Source of the DNA: JAMQPK01 sp963782595
GTDB taxonomy: Bacteria > Acidobacteriota > Vicinamibacteria > Vicinamibacterales > JAMQPK01
Direction: 5' to 3'
Length of the DNA: 64,000 nucleotides
NCBI GenBank assembly: GCA_963782595.1
Contig: CAWAKJ010000003.1
Coordinates: 620,001 to 684,000, forward strand
Shown: in pieces, positions 59,691 to 64,000 of the stretch
Layout of the letters: every line of letters starts with the position of its first letter
How positions within the stretch are numbered: the first letter of the stretch is position 1
The notes under the pieces: model-generated
Databases searched by the model: none
Seen by the model: only the letters and a program-made list of their open reading frames with translations
Told to the model about the DNA's origin: nothing
Program-made: the position numbers and the translations under genes

Positions 59691-60599
59691 ATGCCTGCCA
59701 CTCCCAACGTCGTCATCATCATCAATCCGGTCTCGGGACCAGCTCGGCGGGGGGGAGGTGCCGAGCGGCTCGAACTGGCGCAGCGCACGCTGGAGCGGCT
59801 TGGCGTCAAGGGTGAGGTGCGCCTGACCGAGCGCAGCGGCCATGCGCACGAACTGGCACTCGAAGCGGTGGCAGCGGGGGCAGAGCTGGTCGTGGCGTGG
59901 GGTGGCGACGGCACGATCAACGAGGTGGGGCGTGCGCTGGTGCAGCGCGACCACCGGCATATGCGGCTGCCTGATCTCGGGATCATTCCAGGCGGGTCCG
60001 GCAACGGCCTGGCGCGCGAGTTGAAGATCCCGTTCAATCCAGCGCTCGCGATCGAGCGCGCTGCTCGAGCAACGGCACGATTGATCGATGCGGGTGAGCT
60101 GGGCGAGCATGTGTTCTTCAACGTAGCCGGCATCGGGCTCGACGCACACGTCGCGGCGCTGGTCTCAACGCGTGTGCATCACCGAGGACTCCTGCCGTAC
60201 ATCAAATCGACGCTCGGCGACTTGATGCACTATCCGCCCTCCCTGTACACCGTCGAGATCGACGGCCGGTCCGAACGCAGGGAAGCGCTGGTCATGGCAT
60301 TGGCCAACTCCAGGCAATATGGATTCGGTGCGCAAATCGCTCCCGCTGCACGACTCGATGACGGGCTGCTCGATTTCATCGCGATTGAGGACCGGAAATT
60401 CCTCGGGAACATGGCTAGAGTGCCATCGCTGTTCGTCGGCCGCCTCGACCGGCGGGTGGGCGTGCACGCCACGCAGATTCGGGAACTGACGATTCGATCG
60501 ACAACCCCGATGCTGTTTCACGTGGACGGGGAAGCGGTGCAGGGCAGTGACACGCTGATCGCGCGAGTACATCCGGCCGCTCTCCGCGTGCGCGCATAG
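59691..60599 (+). CDS. diacylglycerol kinase-family protein
   Basis: 302 residues: VVIIINPVSGPARRGGG, VVAWGGDGTINEVGRAL (nucleotide motif GGDGT), GIIPGGSGNGLARE and FNVAGIGLDAHVAAL. Fits the DgkB/YegS-like lipid kinase family that phosphorylates diacylglycerol or related lipids. The ATG at 59691 abuts the repeat array; the GTG 15 nt upstream lies in it. The C-terminal LFHVDGEAVQGSDTL matches the second domain. Confidence 0.92.
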   Translation: MPATPNVVIIINPVSGPARRGGGAERLELAQRTLERLGVKGEVRLTERSGHAHELALEAVAAGAELVVAWGGDGTINEVGRALVQRDHRHMRLPDLGIIPGGSGNGLARELKIPFNPALAIERAARATARLIDAGELGEHVFFNVAGIGLDAHVAALVSTRVHHRGLLPYIKSTLGDLMHYPPSLYTVEIDGRSERREALVMALANSRQYGFGAQIAPAARLDDGLLDFIAIEDRKFLGNMARVPSLFVGRLDRRVGVHATQIRELTIRSTTPMLFHVDGEAVQGSDTLIARVHPAALRVRA

Positions 60600-60617
60600 A
60601 GACTCGACCTCAGTCAG

Positions 60618-60678
60618 GGCAGATGGATGATGGCAGCTGGCAGAGACGTCGTCTGCCCTCTGCCGTCTGCCCTCTGCC
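60618..60678. repeat. mirrored heptamer array, 4 + 4 units (GGCAGAT family)
   Basis: GGCAGAT, GGATGAT, GGCAGCT, GGCAGAG, a 5-nt loop, then GTCTGCC, CTCTGCC, GTCTGCC, CTCTGCC. It lies 18 nt after the lipid kinase stop. Confidence 0.9.
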
Positions 60679-60780
60679 ATGACAACCTTCGCAACACGGG
60701 CGATTACTCGGACACGCTCCTAGGGGGCAGGTGTCTGCCATGCTTGACGCCGCACGCGCCTCTGACTAAGCTCAATTTTG

Positions 60781-61137
60781 ATGTTCCGGAGCCAGTCGAG
60801 GATGTACCGCACCGGTGTCGCGATCGCCCTGCTCGCGGCCCTCTGCGGCAGCGCGATTCCGCTTCCGCACGCGGAGGGCCCCGACGATTTTGCCTGCAGT
60901 CCTGTTCCGGTCGCTCATGACGAGAGCGCGCACTACGTAGGTGCCGATCCGCGGCCGGCGCAGAACCACGCGGATCATTGTTTTCTCTGCCACACCCTTC
61001 GCTCTTTCCACTCGTCCTTCGATACATTCGAACAGCACGACAACACATCGCACACAGAGCGTCTTTACCTGTCGCAGGTTGACCGCGCCGGGCTATTCGA
61101 GTGGACGCTCGTTCCCGGCCGCGCGCCGCCCGTCTAA
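60781..61137 (+). CDS. small secreted His/Cys protein upstream of a TonB receptor
   Basis: 118 residues: signal peptide (TGVAIALLAALCGSAIPLPHA), then a short mature part with HADHCFLCHTLRSFHSSF, a CxxCH pair that could hold metal or, less likely, haem; it resembles the DUF2946-type small metal-linked proteins. The next gene (TonB receptor, 113 nt on) also has a His/Glu-rich loop, which suggests a zinc or copper connection. Confidence 0.65.
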   Translation: MFRSQSRMYRTGVAIALLAALCGSAIPLPHAEGPDDFACSPVPVAHDESAHYVGADPRPAQNHADHCFLCHTLRSFHSSFDTFEQHDNTSHTERLYLSQVDRAGLFEWTLVPGRAPPV

Positions 61138-61250
61138 ACACCTCGTCGGATTTCGGAGACAGCCCGGCCTGGGACATGGCGATTGAATTCGCCGCTTCCA
61201 CGCTCAGATCGGCCGATCTCCAGACATCGAGTCCAATCAAGAGGTGTCAG

Positions 61251-63497
61251 ATGAAATGTTTTCTTCCTTTCATGCTGGTCCTTACAGCCGCCGCATCTGC
61301 CGCAGCGCAGCAGGCGACCGTGCTCGAAGGACGGCTTGTGAACTCGCTCTCCGGTGATCCGATCGCCAGCGCAACGGTGGTCGTGGATGAGCTCAAGATC
61401 GAAGCGATATCCGGCCCGGACGGGACGTTCCGGTTCGAGACCGTCGCACCCGGTCAATATCACGTGTGGGTTCGAGCGCAGGGTTATTCGTCGCGTCGCA
61501 CCGAAATCAACGTGTCGGCGACTGGAGGAGCGCCCGTCGAGGTTCGCGTCGATCTCGACCTCCACTTTCAGGAAGTGGCCTCCGTCAGTGCTGAAACGCG
61601 CAGCCAGTTCGACGCCTTTCAGCCGACGACGGTGCTGGCTGGCCAGGAGCTGACCAAACAGCTGGAAAGTTCAATCGGCGCCACACTAGAGAATCAGCCC
61701 GGCCTCGCATCGCGCAGCTTCGGCCCCGCCCCGTCTCGTCCAGTTATTCGCGGGCTGGACGGCGATCGCGTGCTGATTCTGCAGGATGGCCAACGCACCG
61801 GCGACCTGTCGAGCCAGTCTGGCGATCACGGTGTGACCATCAATCCTGCCGCTGCGGAAACCATTGAGGTGGTGCGCGGACCTGCCACGCTGCTTTATGG
61901 GGCCAATGCGATCGGCGGTCTCGTGAACGTGATTACCAACGAGATTCCGACCAAGCCCGTTCTGAAGACGTCGGGGGAAGTGACGCTCGACGCCGGGACT
62001 GCCGCCGCCGAAGGCGGTGGCGCCGGACATGTACAGCTCGGTAACGGCAAGTTCGCGGTCAGTATCGGCGGGGGCGGACGACGGTCCGATGAATTCGACA
62101 CGCCGCTGGGAGCCGTGACCAACTCGCAATCACGGAATGGGTTCGCCAGCGTTGGCGTTGGCTGGACCGGCGAGAAGGGCTACGTCGGTGGCAGCTACGG
62201 GTACGATGACACGAAGTACGGCATTCCGGTGGTAGAAGGCGGCATTCTGCAGCTCACGCCGCGGCGTCACGCGCTGACATTCCGTGCGGGCGCCGAACGG
62301 CTGACAGGTGCGTTCGAGGCGTTTCGGGGCACCGTCGCCGTCCGGCGCTACAAGCACGACGAGCTCGAAGGTGAAGTGGTCGGGACGGCGTTCAGCAACG
62401 ACACGACCGAACTGCAGTTGATGGGATCGCATCGCGCCATTGGCCGGCTGAAGGGCAGCGTGGGGGGGTGGGTGCTCGATCGGGCGTTCGACGCTATTGG
62501 CGCCGAAGCCCTGTCGCCGGCTGTCGACCAGAACGGCTTCGCCGCCTTCGGGTATGAAGAGGTCACATGGCCGCACGTCACGTTGCAGTTCGGTGGCCGC
62601 GTTGATCACACGAAATACACGCCGGTTGGAGAGACCCAACGCGATTTCACGAACGGATCGCTATCTGCCGGCGTGCTGCTACGGCCGGCTGCGGCTGATG
62701 ATCGGATCACGATTGCGGCGAGCGTAGCGCGCGCCGCGCGCGCGCCAGCCTTGGAGGAATTGTTCTTCTTCGGGCTGCACCATGGCAATTTCGCGTTCGA
62801 GGTCGGCAATCCGGACCTCAAGTCCGAGCAGGCATTTGGCGTCGATGTAGCGCTGCGCTGGCGCACGCCGCGTGCGTCTGGCGAGGTCACCTATTTCCGG
62901 AACGACATCAGCGACTACATCTTCCGGCGCAACCTGGATCATGAGGAGTTCGAGGAGCGCCTTCCCCAGCTCATCGATCGGTTCGGAGGCCGCGAGCCGG
63001 CGGGGCACGAAGAACACACTGGCGAAGGAGGTGGCGAAGAGGAAGAGACCGCTTTCGTCGAATTCGTCGGCGCGGATGCCCTGCTGCAGGGCATTGAAGC
63101 GCATACGGACTTCCAGTTGACGCCGAAGCTGTCGGCCGAGCTCGGGCTCGATATCGTGCGTGGCGCACTAAATGACGATTCGCCACTGCCGCGCATTCCA
63201 CCGCTCAAGTTCCGCGGCGGCCTTCGTTATCAGCACAATGCGCTGCAGATGGGTGGATTGGTCGTAGCGACGGCCAGGCAGGATCGCCTGTCGGTCAACG
63301 AGACGCTGACCGACGGTTACACCACGTTGCGCTTGTACGGCTCGTACTCGTTCGCCAGCGGCGGTGCCACCAGCACGATTACAGCACGGCTCGACAACGC
63401 GACGAACGAGCTGTATCGCAATCACCTGTCGCTGATCAAGGACTTGGTACCTGAAATGGGTCGCAACTTCAGGCTGGTTTACGGCGTCCGGTTCTGA
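61251..63497 (+). CDS. TonB-dependent receptor with His/Glu-rich loop (ZnuD-like)
   Basis: 748 residues from MKCFLPFMLV (GAGGTG upstream): signal peptide, a carboxypeptidase-regulatory domain (RLVNSLSGDPIASATVVVDE), a plug (RSFGPAPSRPVIRGLDGDRVLILQDGQ, VVRGPATLLYGANAIGGLVNV), then a 22-stranded barrel ending FRLVYGVRF. Extracellular loop EPAGHEEHTGEGGGEEEE is metal-binding in style, as in zinc receptor ZnuD. Probably takes up zinc or another metal. The frame upstream to 61101 is not used. Confidence 0.92.
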   Translation: MKCFLPFMLVLTAAASAAAQQATVLEGRLVNSLSGDPIASATVVVDELKIEAISGPDGTFRFETVAPGQYHVWVRAQGYSSRRTEINVSATGGAPVEVRVDLDLHFQEVASVSAETRSQFDAFQPTTVLAGQELTKQLESSIGATLENQPGLASRSFGPAPSRPVIRGLDGDRVLILQDGQRTGDLSSQSGDHGVTINPAAAETIEVVRGPATLLYGANAIGGLVNVITNEIPTKPVLKTSGEVTLDAGTAAAEGGGAGHVQLGNGKFAVSIGGGGRRSDEFDTPLGAVTNSQSRNGFASVGVGWTGEKGYVGGSYGYDDTKYGIPVVEGGILQLTPRRHALTFRAGAERLTGAFEAFRGTVAVRRYKHDELEGEVVGTAFSNDTTELQLMGSHRAIGRLKGSVGGWVLDRAFDAIGAEALSPAVDQNGFAAFGYEEVTWPHVTLQFGGRVDHTKYTPVGETQRDFTNGSLSAGVLLRPAAADDRITIAASVARAARAPALEELFFFGLHHGNFAFEVGNPDLKSEQAFGVDVALRWRTPRASGEVTYFRNDISDYIFRRNLDHEEFEERLPQLIDRFGGREPAGHEEHTGEGGGEEEETAFVEFVGADALLQGIEAHTDFQLTPKLSAELGLDIVRGALNDDSPLPRIPPLKFRGGLRYQHNALQMGGLVVATARQDRLSVNETLTDGYTTLRLYGSYSFASGGATSTITARLDNATNELYRNHLSLIKDLVPEMGRNFRLVYGVRF

Positions 63498-63520
63498 GTG
63501 AAATGGCGGCGGGAGTTTCT

Positions 63521-64000
63521 TTACCGAGCGCGCTCCATCAGCGCCTGGCGAGCCTTCGCGAGTGTGAACGTCAGCGACTCTCTCGGCATCTGCGTGACGA
63601 TGGGCCGGATAATCCATGCGAGGGCGAACGGCACGCCGCGGGTCAATGTCAGCGACTCGCACTGGATGTACGTGCCTCCATTGCGCTCGGCAAAACGCCA
63701 GTAGGTGTTCAGGTTCCACATGAACCCGTTTTCCTCGCCCGCCGCCTTCGGCTTTTCCTGGGGTGTTCCAGCGTCGGCAATCTCCGTCACACGCGTGCTG
63801 CGGATCTGGCTATGGGCGCGATCGGCGGCGGGCTGAAAGAACTCGGCGTCGTTTTCCGTGTCCATCGTCACCGTGATGATTTTCTTCACGTGAAAGCGGA
63901 GTGCGACGCGAAATCTGTCGCCATCGCGCTCCAGCAGCTTCGATCGTGCGATGGCCGGCGAGAAATACTGTGCGTGGCGGTTGTAGTCCTGCATCAGCGC
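63521..64000 (-). CDS. conserved protein of unknown function, cut by the right window edge
   Basis: The frame is open at 64000; codons before the ATG at 63994 still read A-L-M-Q-D-Y, so the true start is outside. Blocks NRHAQYFSPAIARSKLLERDGD, VALRFHVKKIITVTMDT, GFMWNLNTYWRFAERNGG and YIQCESLTLTRGVPFAL suggest an SRPBCC-like lipid- or ligand-binding protein of unknown role. The His- and Trp-rich strands fit that fold. Confidence 0.7.
   Translation of the reverse strand, partial: ALMQDYNRHAQYFSPAIARSKLLERDGDRFRVALRFHVKKIITVTMDTENDAEFFQPAADRAHSQIRSTRVTEIADAGTPQEKPKAAGEENGFMWNLNTYWRFAERNGGTYIQCESLTLTRGVPFALAWIIRPIVTQMPRESLTFTLAKARQALMERAR

Noticed and set aside
22471..60678. Repeats considered as insertion-sequence ends
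   Set aside because: No transposase frame lies between any pair, and arms are tandem short units, not unique terminal repeats.

Overview
The window is high-GC bacterial chromosome, coding on both strands. It has no rRNA, no CRISPR array and no recognisable transposase. Gene content suggests an Acidobacteriota of the Vicinamibacteria type: an Oar-like TonB receptor with an N-terminal carboxypeptidase-regulatory domain, a von Willebrand protein of the acidobacterial type, a sigma factor/Ser-Thr kinase pair, BlaI/M56 regulation, LigD and many secreted cupins. The lineage is inferred from gene content only; no phylogenetic marker was tested.

Layout. 1-5.5 kb: a DUF3592-like membrane protein cut by the left edge, a methyltransferase, small proteins, a matrixin-like lipoprotein and three tRNA genes (Lys, Arg, Arg). 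5.5-13 kb: a GT39-like glycosyltransferase, argG, an M3 peptidase and hrpB. 13-23.5 kb: cupin proteins, an operon of TAXI binding protein, histidine kinase and response regulator, an Oar-like TonB receptor and dctA. 23.5-29.5 kb: LigD without a nuclease domain, a molybdopterin oxidoreductase, a beta-hydroxyacid dehydrogenase, a second DAACS carrier and tRNA-His. 29.5-35 kb: ferredoxin, a subtilase with 14 NIVWG repeats followed by a 23-residue peptide gene, a VWA protein and a degenerate GGDEF protein. 35-44 kb: a DEAD-box helicase/RRM operon, an M15-like peptidase, a YjbQ-like protein, an NHL protein and a peptidase-propeller-barrel outer-membrane protein. 44-51 kb: arginase and a class III aminotransferase (divergent), then a BlaI-M56-unknown-radical SAM operon. 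51-64 kb: amidohydrolase, malate synthase, ECF sigma factor and kinase, a four-helix-bundle gene between inverted repeats, TauE/SafE, GT2, PHP, a lipid kinase, and a ZnuD-like TonB receptor.

The most unusual thing is non-coding. Many gaps hold short tandem arrays of 7-mers or 9-mers. The 7-mer arrays usually occur as two mirrored, phase-matched arms that would fold into long hairpins; unit families include AAGT-ending, GGCAGAT, AGAATCT, AGTCGAC and GGCTTCG types. Some fill the gap exactly from a stop codon to the next start codon. The 9-mer arrays (GGTGCnnnn) also sit in frame inside ligD and the DEAD-box helicase as Gly-Ala-Thr linkers, and a related CGAACC 9-mer array lies in the M56 gene. 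A GGTGCGCTn array and its inverted counterpart bracket the four-helix-bundle gene, which is the best candidate for a new mobile or repeat-generating unit. Separately, three of the four tRNA genes carry the same two-hairpin 3' trailer, with compensatory base changes and with the A of the encoded CCA in the first stem.
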